A stretch of 7,046 bases of DNA from Paracoccaceae bacterium (GCA_023260935.1 JALQTL010000379.1:1-7046), one strand, 5' to 3'. Counted from the stretch's first letter, positions 1 through 5,885 are shown. Numbers and translations: made by a program. Notes: a model not told the origin generated them from the sequence alone.

Positions 1-1332
1 GAGCCAGAAGTGCCAGCTGACCAACGAGAGCGAATACAGCCGCTCACGCGCCCACAGACGCGGCACCAGGAAGTAAAGCGCGCCAAAGGTGATCATGCCG
101 TTCCAGCCCAGCGCACCGGAATGCACATGACCGATGGTCCAGTCAGTGTAGTGCGACAGCGAGTTCACTGCGCGGATCGACATCATCGGGCCTTCGAAGG
201 TCGACATGCCGTAGAAGCCGACCGAAACCACCATCATGCGGATGATCGGGTCGGTGCGCAGCTTGTCCCACGCGCCCGACAACGTCATCAGGCCGTTGAT
301 CATGCCCCCCCAAAACGGCATCCACAGGATGATCGAGAACACCATGCCAAGGGTCGAGGCCCAGTCAGGCAGCGCGGTATAATGCAGGTGGTGCGGACCG
401 GCCCAGATATACAGGAAGATCAGCGCCCAGAAGTGGATGATCGACAGCTTGTAGCTGTAGACCGGGCGTTCGGCCTGCTTCGGCACGAAGTAGTACATCA
501 TCCCAAGGAAGCCGGCGGTCAGGAAGAAACCCACCGCGTTGTGGCCATACCACCACTGGATCATCGCATCCTGCACGCCCGAGGTGAGCTGCACGGATTG
601 CGAACTGAAGATCGACACCGGGATGGCCATGTTGTTCACAAGGTGCAGCATGGCGATGGTCACGATGAACGACAGCAGGAACCAGTTGGCCACATAGATG
701 TGGGGTTCCTTGCGCTTGAAGATCGTGCCCATGAACACGGCCAGGAACGAAACCCAGACCACCACGATCCACCAGTCGATGTACCACACCGTTTCGGCGT
801 ATTCCTTCGATTGCGTGCCGCCCAGAACGTAGGACGTGGCCGCCAGAACGATCATCAACTGCCAGCCCCAGAACACGAACCATGCCAGATTGCCGCCCCA
901 AAGCCGGGCGGCGGTGGTCCGCTGCACGATATAGAAGGTCGACATGATCAGTGCGTTGCCGCCAAAGGCAAAGATCACGGCACTGGTGTGCAGCGGGCGC
1001 AGCCGGCCAAAGTTGCCGATGCCCTGCAAGGCTTCAAAATTCAGCGACGGAAAGGCAAGCTGGGTAGCGATGACCACCCCCACCAGAAAGCCCACGGCGC
1101 CCCAGAAGGTTGTGGCGATCACGCCTGCGCGCACCACACCATCCATATATTCGTTCTGATTGACCGTCTTCGGCTCGCCCACACCGCGCAGCACCACCAG
1201 AAAGGTGATGGCCGCTGCGATCATGACCACGATCGCGTTGACCAGATAGGCCAGATCATGGGCATAGTTGGCGGCGATTGCGGCAAAGACCGCAACCAGG
1301 CCAAGCACGACCAGTTTAACGTAATCCCACAT
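1..1332 (-). CDS. ccoN: cbb3-type cytochrome c oxidase subunit I, CcoN (partial, C-terminus off the left edge)
   Basis: CcoN is the catalytic membrane subunit of the high-affinity cbb3 oxidase. It reduces O2 to water at a haem b3-CuB centre while pumping protons, and supports respiration at low oxygen. The frame is open from the ATG at 1332 to the window edge (444 codons), starts MWDYVKLVVL, and is almost entirely hydrophobic helices. Ligand positions expected for the family are all present: H115 (low-spin haem b, in RPLHTSA), H264 (CuB, WWYGHNA), H314/H315 (CuB, GPHHLHY), Y308 (the tyrosine six residues before H314 that cross-links to the CuB histidine), and H402/H404 (haem b3 and haem b, GHVHSG). 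These are numbered about 55-57 higher than in the roughly 475-residue Pseudomonas stutzeri protein, so this is the longer form; about 90 C-terminal residues should be missing. A ribosome binding site GAAGGGA (1345-1339) lies 6 bases before ATG. ccoO, ccoQ and ccoP are expected downstream, beyond position 1. Regulation by FnrL is likely from the boxes upstream. Confidence 0.97.
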   Translation of the reverse strand, partial: MWDYVKLVVLGLVAVFAAIAANYAHDLAYLVNAIVVMIAAAITFLVVLRGVGEPKTVNQNEYMDGVVRAGVIATTFWGAVGFLVGVVIATQLAFPSLNFEALQGIGNFGRLRPLHTSAVIFAFGGNALIMSTFYIVQRTTAARLWGGNLAWFVFWGWQLMIVLAATSYVLGGTQSKEYAETVWYIDWWIVVVWVSFLAVFMGTIFKRKEPHIYVANWFLLSFIVTIAMLHLVNNMAIPVSIFSSQSVQLTSGVQDAMIQWWYGHNAVGFFLTAGFLGMMYYFVPKQAERPVYSYKLSIIHFWALIFLYIWAGPHHLHYTALPDWASTLGMVFSIILWMPFWGGMINGLMTLSGAWDKLRTDPIIRMMVVSVGFYGMSTFEGPMMSIRAVNSLSHYTDWTIGHVHSGALGWNGMITFGALYFLVPRLWARERLYSLSLVSWHFWL

Positions 1333-1438
1333 TTTGCGTCCCTTCGTCCTATGGCGGTGTCGGCCACCGATTCGACTCGGGGACCGTCCGCACACTTTTC
1401 GACTGTTCCGCTTGTGCGGCACTGCGGCGAAGGGGGCA

Positions 1439-1452
1439 TTGATCCATGTCAA
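1439..1452. promoter_or_regulatory. FNR/FnrL box 1 (ccoN-proximal)
   Basis: The sequence TTGAT-CCAT-GTCAA matches the FNR consensus TTGAT-N4-ATCAA at nine of ten arm bases. Its centre (1445.5) is 113.5 bases before the ccoN ATG. If it works as a class II activator site (centred at -41.5), the ccoN transcript would start near 1404 on the minus strand with a leader of about 72 bases. The -10 hexamer predicted there (CACAAG, 1416-1411) is poor, so the promoter position is an inference. FNR-type control of ccoNOQP is established in Rhodobacter and Paracoccus. Confidence 0.8.
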
Positions 1453-1470
1453 GGAAACCGGCCTCTTGCA

Positions 1471-1484
1471 TTGACCGATATCAA
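1471..1484. promoter_or_regulatory. FNR/FnrL box 2 (usp-proximal)
   Basis: The sequence TTGAC-CGAT-ATCAA matches the FNR consensus at nine of ten arm bases. Its centre (1477.5) is 32 bases, about three helical turns, from box 1 and 62.5 bases before the usp ATG. As a class II site it would place the usp transcript start near 1519, with a -10 region where the sequence reads TATCGT. This fits a short leader that includes the usp ribosome binding site. The TTGAC half-site is also tolerated by Nnr/Dnr-type relatives of FNR, so a second regulator of that family could share it. Confidence 0.75.
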
Positions 1485-1506
1485 GGCAGCGTCATTGCGC
1501 CACAGC

Positions 1507-1512
1507 TATCGT
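1507..1512 (+). promoter_or_regulatory. candidate -10 element of the usp promoter
   Basis: TATCGT resembles TATAAT at three of six positions, including TAT at the start. It was chosen mainly because it sits exactly where FNR box 2 at -41.5 would require a -10 hexamer, with +1 near 1519. No -35 element is needed at a class II FNR promoter and none is clear. The rest of the divergent region (1333-1438) shows no recognisable gene, hairpin or further operator. Confidence 0.35.
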
Positions 1513-1539
1513 CCATTCATTCAAACCAAGGAGGCATCC

Positions 1540-2385
1540 ATGGCCTATAAATCAGTGTTTACGGTTGCGACGAGTGAAGCGCAGGTTGCGCTGGCGATTT
1601 CGGCCGCGGCAAAGATCTGTATCGAAAACGACAGTCATCTTGATGTGCTGGCCCTTGGGGTCGATCGCACGCAGGTCGGCTATTCCTATGTCGGGTCTGG
1701 CGCGGTGATGATGCAGGTTGCCCTGGCACAGGCCGAAGCCGACGCCCGCGCGCTAGAATCTGCCGCAAAGGCGGCCATCGCAGCGGAATCCATGCCTCTG
1801 CGGGGCGCCACGGAAGCGGCGGTAGCGCAATTGGGCGCCCTTAGCGATCTGGTGGCCCAGCGGGCGCGCTTTGCCGATCTGGTGGTGTTGCCGCGCCCCT
1901 ATGGCAAGGACCGTGGCGCCGAGGCGGAAGCAGTGATCGAGGCGGCCCTGTTTGAAGGTCAGGCGCCGGTTCTGGTTCTGCCCGAACACGGGCTGCCCTC
2001 TGCCACACCCAAGCGGGTGGTGATTGCCTGGAATCAGGGGCGCGAGGCATTGGCCGCCGTCCGCCGTGCGATGCCCTTCCTGAAATCGGCCGATCTGGTT
2101 GATATCACGGTGATCGATCCGCCCAGCCACGGGCCGGAGCGGTCTGATCCGGGGGGGCTGCTGTGTCAGATGCTGGTGCGGCATGGCGTCAAGGCCGAGG
2201 TTACGGTTCTGGCAAAGACCCTGCCGCGAGTATCGGATGTGCTGGCGCGCCACATCCGCGACAGTGCTGCCGATCTTCTGGTGATGGGTGCCTATGGCCA
2301 TTCGCGCTTCCGCGAGGCGATTCTGGGCGGGGCGACGCGCAACATGATGGAACAGGCCGAAGTGCCGGTTCTGATGGCGCATTAA
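1540..2385 (+). CDS. universal stress protein, tandem UspA-domain (281 aa)
   Basis: A cytosolic protein made of two UspA folds in a row. The first half (about 1-150) ends in a VLVLP strand, and the second (about 157-281) begins KRVVIAWNQG. The second domain has the nucleotide-binding loop GAYG (250-253), nine residues, then GGAT (263-266), and ends with PVLMAH, as ATP-binding Usp proteins do. The first domain lacks such a loop and is probably degenerate. The start is the ATG preceded by a perfect AAGGAGG (1528-1534) five bases away. The same frame is open for 510 codons further upstream, but that stretch is antisense to ccoN and has no Usp similarity. Usp genes beside ccoN are typical of Rhodobacter and Paracoccus, and FNR control of this one is likely from box 2. 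The exact function of such Usp proteins (stress survival, perhaps when respiration is limited) is not settled by the sequence. Confidence 0.93.
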   Translation: MAYKSVFTVATSEAQVALAISAAAKICIENDSHLDVLALGVDRTQVGYSYVGSGAVMMQVALAQAEADARALESAAKAAIAAESMPLRGATEAAVAQLGALSDLVAQRARFADLVVLPRPYGKDRGAEAEAVIEAALFEGQAPVLVLPEHGLPSATPKRVVIAWNQGREALAAVRRAMPFLKSADLVDITVIDPPSHGPERSDPGGLLCQMLVRHGVKAEVTVLAKTLPRVSDVLARHIRDSAADLLVMGAYGHSRFREAILGGATRNMMEQAEVPVLMAH

Positions 2386-2410
2386 GGGGCCAAGGCCACC
2401 GACCAAGGCA

Positions 2411-2441
2411 AAAGGCGCCCGGTCCCACCGGGCGCCCCTTT
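2411..2441. terminator. bidirectional intrinsic terminator between usp and fnrL
   Basis: A perfect 10-bp inverted repeat, GGCGCCCGGT (2414-2423) and ACCGGGCGCC (2427-2436), with a 3-base CCC loop. On the plus strand it is followed by CCTTTCC. On the minus strand it is followed by TTTTGCC, the better U-tract. It lies 28 bases after the usp stop and 27 bases after the fnrL stop, between converging genes, so it most likely ends both transcripts. Confidence 0.85.
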
Positions 2442-2463
2442 CCATAGAGCCGGCAAATCGGGG

Positions 2464-3213
2464 TCAGACCAGAAAGCCGCCATCATTGTCATCGCCAGCC
2501 TGTTCAACCAGCGCGTCGAAGTTGGGCACGATGATGTGGCGCTTGCCTTCCAGCTCGATCACGCCATCCTTTTTCAGCGCGCTGATCTGACGGCTGACGG
2601 TTTCCAGCGTCAGGCCAAGGTAATCGGCCATTTCTTCACGCGTCAGCGGCAGATCGAACACGATAGATCCCTGAGCCGGGCCCTTCTTCAGCCCAACATC
2701 TCGCCGCGCGATGATCGACAGCAGGCTGGCGATCTTTTCGCGCGCCGTCTTGCGGCCCAGAAGCAGCATCCATTCCCGCGCGGCATCCAGTTCATCAAGC
2801 GTCATTTCCAGCAGCCGCTGGGCAATGTGCGGGGTACTGGCCATCATTTCTTCAAACGGCTTCTTGCGGAAGCAGCACATCACCAGATCGGTGGTGGCTG
2901 TCACGTCATAGGCCGCCGTCAACCGCCCCGGACGGCCGACAAAATCCGAAGGCAGCAAAAGGCCCACCATCTGCCGGCGGCCATCTTCCATCGTCTGGGT
3001 CAGCGTGGCGATCCCGGTCACGACCGAGGCGACGAAATCCATCCGGTCGCCCGACCAGATGATCGTCTGCCCGGCCTGATAGCTGCGATAATATTTGATC
3101 TGTTCCAGCCGGGCCAGTTCGTCCGCTTCGCATCTTGCGCAGACGGCACGGTGACGGATGGGGCAATCAGCGCACTCGTGTGCCAAGCTTGTCAGGTCAT
3201 GGTGAATAGCCAT
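2464..3213 (-). CDS. fnrL: FnrL, oxygen-sensing Crp/Fnr-family transcription regulator (249 aa)
   Basis: FNR-type proteins hold a [4Fe-4S] cluster that O2 destroys; with the cluster intact they dimerise and bind TTGAT-N4-ATCAA. The N-terminus has C14, C17, C25 and C28, and a central cysteine pair C113/C114. Three N-terminal cysteines plus one central one match the four cluster ligands of E. coli FNR (C20, C23, C29, C122), though the exact ligand set here is my inference. A cyclic-nucleotide-type beta barrel (about 30-120) leads to a dimerisation helix (about 125-165) and a winged helix-turn-helix (about 188-230). The recognition helix reads ETVSRQ, with E204, S207 and R208, the E-xx-SR signature of proteins that read TTGAT. 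The ATG at 3213 has AAGGAAGG (3227-3220) six bases upstream. A perfect FNR box lies just before that site, which suggests autoregulation. The gene diverges from hemN and converges on usp, the arrangement I recall from R. sphaeroides. Confidence 0.96.
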   Translation of the reverse strand: MAIHHDLTSLAHECADCPIRHRAVCARCEADELARLEQIKYYRSYQAGQTIIWSGDRMDFVASVVTGIATLTQTMEDGRRQMVGLLLPSDFVGRPGRLTAAYDVTATTDLVMCCFRKKPFEEMMASTPHIAQRLLEMTLDELDAAREWMLLLGRKTAREKIASLLSIIARRDVGLKKGPAQGSIVFDLPLTREEMADYLGLTLETVSRQISALKKDGVIELEGKRHIIVPNFDALVEQAGDDNDGGFLV

Positions 3214-3230
3214 GCGCCGCCTTCCTTCGC

Positions 3231-3244
3231 TTGATCTGCATCAA
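3231..3244. promoter_or_regulatory. perfect FNR/FnrL box between fnrL and hemN
   Basis: TTGAT-CTGC-ATCAA matches the FNR consensus at all ten arm bases and is the strongest site in the window. Its centre (3237.5) is 24.5 bases before the fnrL ATG, so it probably lies in the fnrL leader or over its promoter, which would suit autorepression. Toward hemN the centre is exactly 41.5 bases before the A of the chosen ATG (3279), so class II activation would give a leaderless or almost leaderless transcript. Which gene it controls, and in which sense, cannot be settled from the sequence. Confidence 0.9.
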
Positions 3245-3261
3245 GGCCGATCACGTTTCCA

Positions 3262-3277
3262 CGCATAAAGGTATGCG
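3262..3277. repeat. inverted repeat enclosing the hemN ribosome binding site
   Basis: A perfect 6-bp inverted repeat, CGCATA (3262-3267) and TATGCG (3272-3277), separated by AAGG. It ends one base before the hemN ATG. The spacer is the core of the ribosome binding site. As RNA it could form a small hairpin presenting AAGG in a tetraloop; as DNA it could be a dimeric operator. On the fnrL side it lies where a promoter for that gene could be. Six-base arms can arise by chance, so its function is uncertain. Confidence 0.5.
3267..3271 (+). promoter_or_regulatory. ribosome binding site that fixes the hemN start
   Basis: AAAGG stands 7 bases before the ATG at 3279 but only 1 base before the in-frame ATG at 3273, which favours 3279. 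A TTG at 3231 is also in frame, but it lies inside the FNR box and has no such site in front of it. Confidence 0.65.
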
Positions 3278-3278
3278 A

Positions 3279-4634
3279 ATGACACAAGAATCGCAACTCA
3301 TGCGGCTCGGTCTTTTTGACGCGCGAGTGCCTCGGTATACCAGTTACCCGACGGCACCGCACTTTTCCGCGTCTGTGGACCATGAGCTGTTTACTTCGTG
3401 GATCTCGCAGATCCCCGAAGGCTCTTCGATCTCGCTTTACATGCATGTGCCCTTTTGTCGAAGGCTGTGCTGGTTCTGCGCCTGCCGCACCCAAGGCACG
3501 ACCAGCGATGACCCCGTCATCGCCTATGCCCAGACGCTGAAGGCCGAGATCATGCTGCTGCGCAAGCATCTGCCGCGTGGTGTCACGCTCAGCCGTCTGC
3601 ACTGGGGCGGCGGCACTCCGACAATGCTGCCCCCCGATCAGATGCGCATGCTGGCCGACACGGTGTTCGAAACCGTGCCGCTGGGCGAAGGGGCGGAATT
3701 CTCGGTCGAGATCGACCCGAACGAGATTGATGCCCCCCGGCTGGATGCACTGGCGGCGGCCGGCATGAACCGGTCCTCGATCGGCGTTCAGGATTTTGAT
3801 GAGGAAATCCAGAAAACCATCGGCCGCGAACAAAGCTACGAGCTGACAAAGCGTGTGGCCGACATGATCCGCGACCGCGGCGTGATGTCGCTTAACGCCG
3901 ATATCCTTTATGGACTGCCCTATCAGACCACAGCCCGCATCGCGGATTCGGTTCAAAAGTTGCTGACCCTGTCGCCTGACCGGGTGGCGCTTTACGGCTA
4001 TGCCCATGTGCCGTGGATGAGCCGCCGGCAGCAGATGATCCCGTCCGATACCATGCCCACCCCGGAAGAACGGCTGCGGCTGTTTGAAACGGCGACCCAG
4101 CTTTTCGAATGGGATGGCTACCGCGCCATTGGCATCGATCACTTCGCCCGCCCCGATGACGGCATGGCGATTGCGCAGGCGGCCGGAAGGCTGCGGCGGA
4201 ATTTTCAGGGCTATACCGATGACACGGCCCCGGTCCTGATCGGGCTTGGCGCATCGTCCATCAGCCGCTTTCCGCAAGGCTATGCCCAGAACACCAGCGG
4301 CACGTCAGACCATACAAAGGCCATCCGCGCAGGAGTCTTTTCCACCCATCGCGGCCATGTCTTCACCCATGAAGACACCCTGCGCGCCCGCCTGATCGAG
4401 GCGTTGATGTGTGATTTCCGCATTTCCAAGGCGGAAATCCTGCGGCAATTTGCGATCGGGCCTGACCGGCTGGAGACGATGCTGACCCGCGCGGCGGAAG
4501 CATTCCCCGGCATGGTCACGCTGGATGACGAAGCGTTCTCGATCCCGCCGCATGGCAGACCGCTGACCCGGATGATCGCCCGCGCCTTCGATGCCTATGA
4601 CCAAAGCAAGGCAAAGCATTCTGCCGCCATCTGA
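3279..4634 (+). CDS. hemN: oxygen-independent coproporphyrinogen III dehydrogenase HemN (HemZ), radical SAM enzyme (451 aa)
   Basis: This cytosolic enzyme decarboxylates the two propionate side chains of coproporphyrinogen III to give protoporphyrinogen IX, using S-adenosylmethionine in place of O2. It lets haem and bacteriochlorophyll synthesis continue without oxygen. From the ATG at 3279, C60, C64 and C67 (CRRLCWFC) bind the [4Fe-4S] cluster, with the extra C69 and Y54 that mark true HemN (E. coli Y56, C62, C66, C69, C71; a constant offset of two). GGGTPT at 110-115 is the SAM-binding glycine motif, and EIDPNEID is the next conserved strand. The N-terminal arm reads RYTSYPTAPHF (19-29), which HemN has and the haem chaperone HemW lacks. 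The length is normal for HemN. This gene is called hemZ in R. sphaeroides. Expression is probably FnrL-dependent through the box at 3231-3244. The stop (TGA at 4632) lies 15 bases from the end of the converging glycosyltransferase gene. Confidence 0.96.
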   Translation: MTQESQLMRLGLFDARVPRYTSYPTAPHFSASVDHELFTSWISQIPEGSSISLYMHVPFCRRLCWFCACRTQGTTSDDPVIAYAQTLKAEIMLLRKHLPRGVTLSRLHWGGGTPTMLPPDQMRMLADTVFETVPLGEGAEFSVEIDPNEIDAPRLDALAAAGMNRSSIGVQDFDEEIQKTIGREQSYELTKRVADMIRDRGVMSLNADILYGLPYQTTARIADSVQKLLTLSPDRVALYGYAHVPWMSRRQQMIPSDTMPTPEERLRLFETATQLFEWDGYRAIGIDHFARPDDGMAIAQAAGRLRRNFQGYTDDTAPVLIGLGASSISRFPQGYAQNTSGTSDHTKAIRAGVFSTHRGHVFTHEDTLRARLIEALMCDFRISKAEILRQFAIGPDRLETMLTRAAEAFPGMVTLDDEAFSIPPHGRPLTRMIARAFDAYDQSKAKHSAAI

Positions 4635-4635
4635 T

Positions 4636-4661
4636 GGTCGGGGCGATGCTCAGCCCCGGCC
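4636..4661. terminator. possible hairpin terminator between hemN and the glycosyltransferase gene
   Basis: A 9-bp stem (4636-4644 with 4653-4661, one pair G-U as plus-strand RNA) encloses the 8-base loop GATGCTCA. It begins just after the hemN stop and spans the stop codon of the converging gene. No T-run follows on either strand, so any termination here would be weak or factor-dependent. The very high local G+C also makes chance stems likely. Confidence 0.35.
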
Positions 4662-5885
4662 CCCGGGCCCGAAACTTTCGACAAAGGACAAAAGCCGGGG
4701 CAGGCACCGGGTTTTCAGATCATGGGTGGCAACCACGAATTGCCGGGCAGCATCGCCCAGCGGGCGATAATGGTCAGGCCGCGCAAGGGCATCTGTCAGT
4801 GTGGCCGACCAGCCCGTGATATCAAAGAAATCAACCAGAAGCCCGGTCTTGGCATGGTCAAGCACCTCGGTCACCGGCGCGGTGCGCGAACCCACCACCA
4901 CACAGCCTGCCGCCATCGCCTCCAGCATCGACCATGACAGCACGAAGGGATAGGTCAGATAGGCATGGGCCCGGCTGACCTGCATCAGGCTGACAAAGAC
5001 TGGATAGGGCACCTTGCCCATGAAATGCACCCGGCGCAGGTCAAGCCTGTCCTTCACCTCGTCCAATATCAGGTCTTTCCAGCCCCGCGCCCCGGGCGGA
5101 GCCGCACCGTAGCTGACCCCGTCCCCCCCCACGATCACCACCTGCGCCTGCGGTCGGGCCGCCATGATCGCCGGCAAGGCCCGCATGAACACATGATATC
5201 CGCGATAAGGTTCCAGATTGCGGTTGACGAAGGTCAAAACCTCGTCCCCCGCGGCCAGAACCTGACCGCCCGGCAGGGTGACACGCGCATTGGGGTTGGG
5301 CGCCATCACATCGGTATTCACCCCGTCATGGATCACGGTCAGCATCCGGCGCAGCGGATCAGGGAAGGTGCTGGCCTGCCATTCGGTCGGCGCAAGGCCC
5401 GCATCGGCATGCAGCAACGACTGGCCCAGATGCGCCGCCCTGCCCTGCGCGATCATCACCTGATCAAGCCCATGGGCCTGCCATTCGGGGTCAAAGCCCA
5501 CATCGGCCCCCACCCCGCGATAATAGAACTCGGCATAGACAATCAGCCGCGCCGTCGGCCAGACCTCTTTCAGAAACAGCGTCTCGCCCCAGCCGGAATG
5601 GCCAAAGATCACATCTGGGACGAAACCTTCACGGTCGCGCAACTGGCAACAGGCACGGGCCACGGTCACGCCACGGTCGCTCATCATCGTATAGGTGCGG
5701 CCAAGGCGGGTTGCTGCCGGGTCTACCTGCGCGGGGTCATGCTTGTAGCGCAGGGTGCGGACCGGGCTTTGCCGCTTGTTCCCCGTATCGGTCAGGGCCA
5801 CCACCTGATGCCCGCGCTCGGCCAGGGCGGGGGCAAGATGCAGGAACTGGCCGGGAAAATTCTGATGGATGAAGAGTATCTTCAC
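4650..5885 (-). CDS. glycosyltransferase family 4 (GT-B fold) protein (411 aa)
   Basis: A probable cytosolic sugar transferase; donor and acceptor are unknown. The N-terminus MKILFIHQNFPGQFLHLAPALAERGHQV is the first strand-loop-helix of a Rossmann domain with the PGQF loop of GT4 enzymes. The acceptor domain runs to about 180; VIHDGVNTD (184-192) is the usual interdomain segment. The donor half has R222 and R228 near LEPYRGY, the strand-loop VIVGGDG (250-256), and LEAMAAGC (321-328) followed by TAPVTEVL. In the usual E-x7-E motif the second glutamate is E322, but the first position is F314 (PFVLSWSMLE); this seems a subfamily trait rather than damage. The start is GTG at 5885, inside a GTGA overlap with the stop of the upstream transporter gene and without a clear ribosome binding site, so translation is likely coupled. 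Such genes often modify surface polysaccharide or lipids, but nothing here proves that. The normal length and intact frame argue for a working gene. Confidence 0.88.
   Translation of the reverse strand: MKILFIHQNFPGQFLHLAPALAERGHQVVALTDTGNKRQSPVRTLRYKHDPAQVDPAATRLGRTYTMMSDRGVTVARACCQLRDREGFVPDVIFGHSGWGETLFLKEVWPTARLIVYAEFYYRGVGADVGFDPEWQAHGLDQVMIAQGRAAHLGQSLLHADAGLAPTEWQASTFPDPLRRMLTVIHDGVNTDVMAPNPNARVTLPGGQVLAAGDEVLTFVNRNLEPYRGYHVFMRALPAIMAARPQAQVVIVGGDGVSYGAAPPGARGWKDLILDEVKDRLDLRRVHFMGKVPYPVFVSLMQVSRAHAYLTYPFVLSWSMLEAMAAGCVVVGSRTAPVTEVLDHAKTGLLVDFFDITGWSATLTDALARPDHYRPLGDAARQFVVATHDLKTRCLPRLLSFVESFGPGGRG

Noticed and set aside
365..901. Minus-strand 178-codon frame
   Set aside because: It is an out-of-frame shadow inside ccoN with no recognisable domain.
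10..1539. Long plus-strand reading frame running in frame into usp (a 791-codon protein in total)
   Set aside because: It is antisense to ccoN, whose product is recognisable residue by residue. The translation is rich in H, R, D and Q as expected of a high-GC shadow, and a perfect ribosome binding site marks the true usp start at 1540.
1753..2445. Minus-strand 230-codon frame opposite usp
   Set aside because: It is antisense to a recognised gene, runs over the terminator hairpin, has low-complexity basic composition and shows no family motif.
2536..3234. Plus-strand 232-codon frame opposite fnrL
   Set aside because: It is a shadow of fnrL: histidine- and arginine-rich, no ribosome binding site, no domain.
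3231..3278. Upstream in-frame starts for hemN (TTG at 3231, ATG at 3273)
   Set aside because: The TTG is part of the FNR box; the ATG at 3273 is only one base from AAAGG. The ATG at 3279 has proper spacing and gives Y54/C60/C64/C67, a constant offset of two from E. coli HemN.
3192..4277. Minus-strand 361-codon frame opposite hemN
   Set aside because: Long, but antisense to the full HemN coding region and with shadow-type composition; it also overlaps the fnrL start.
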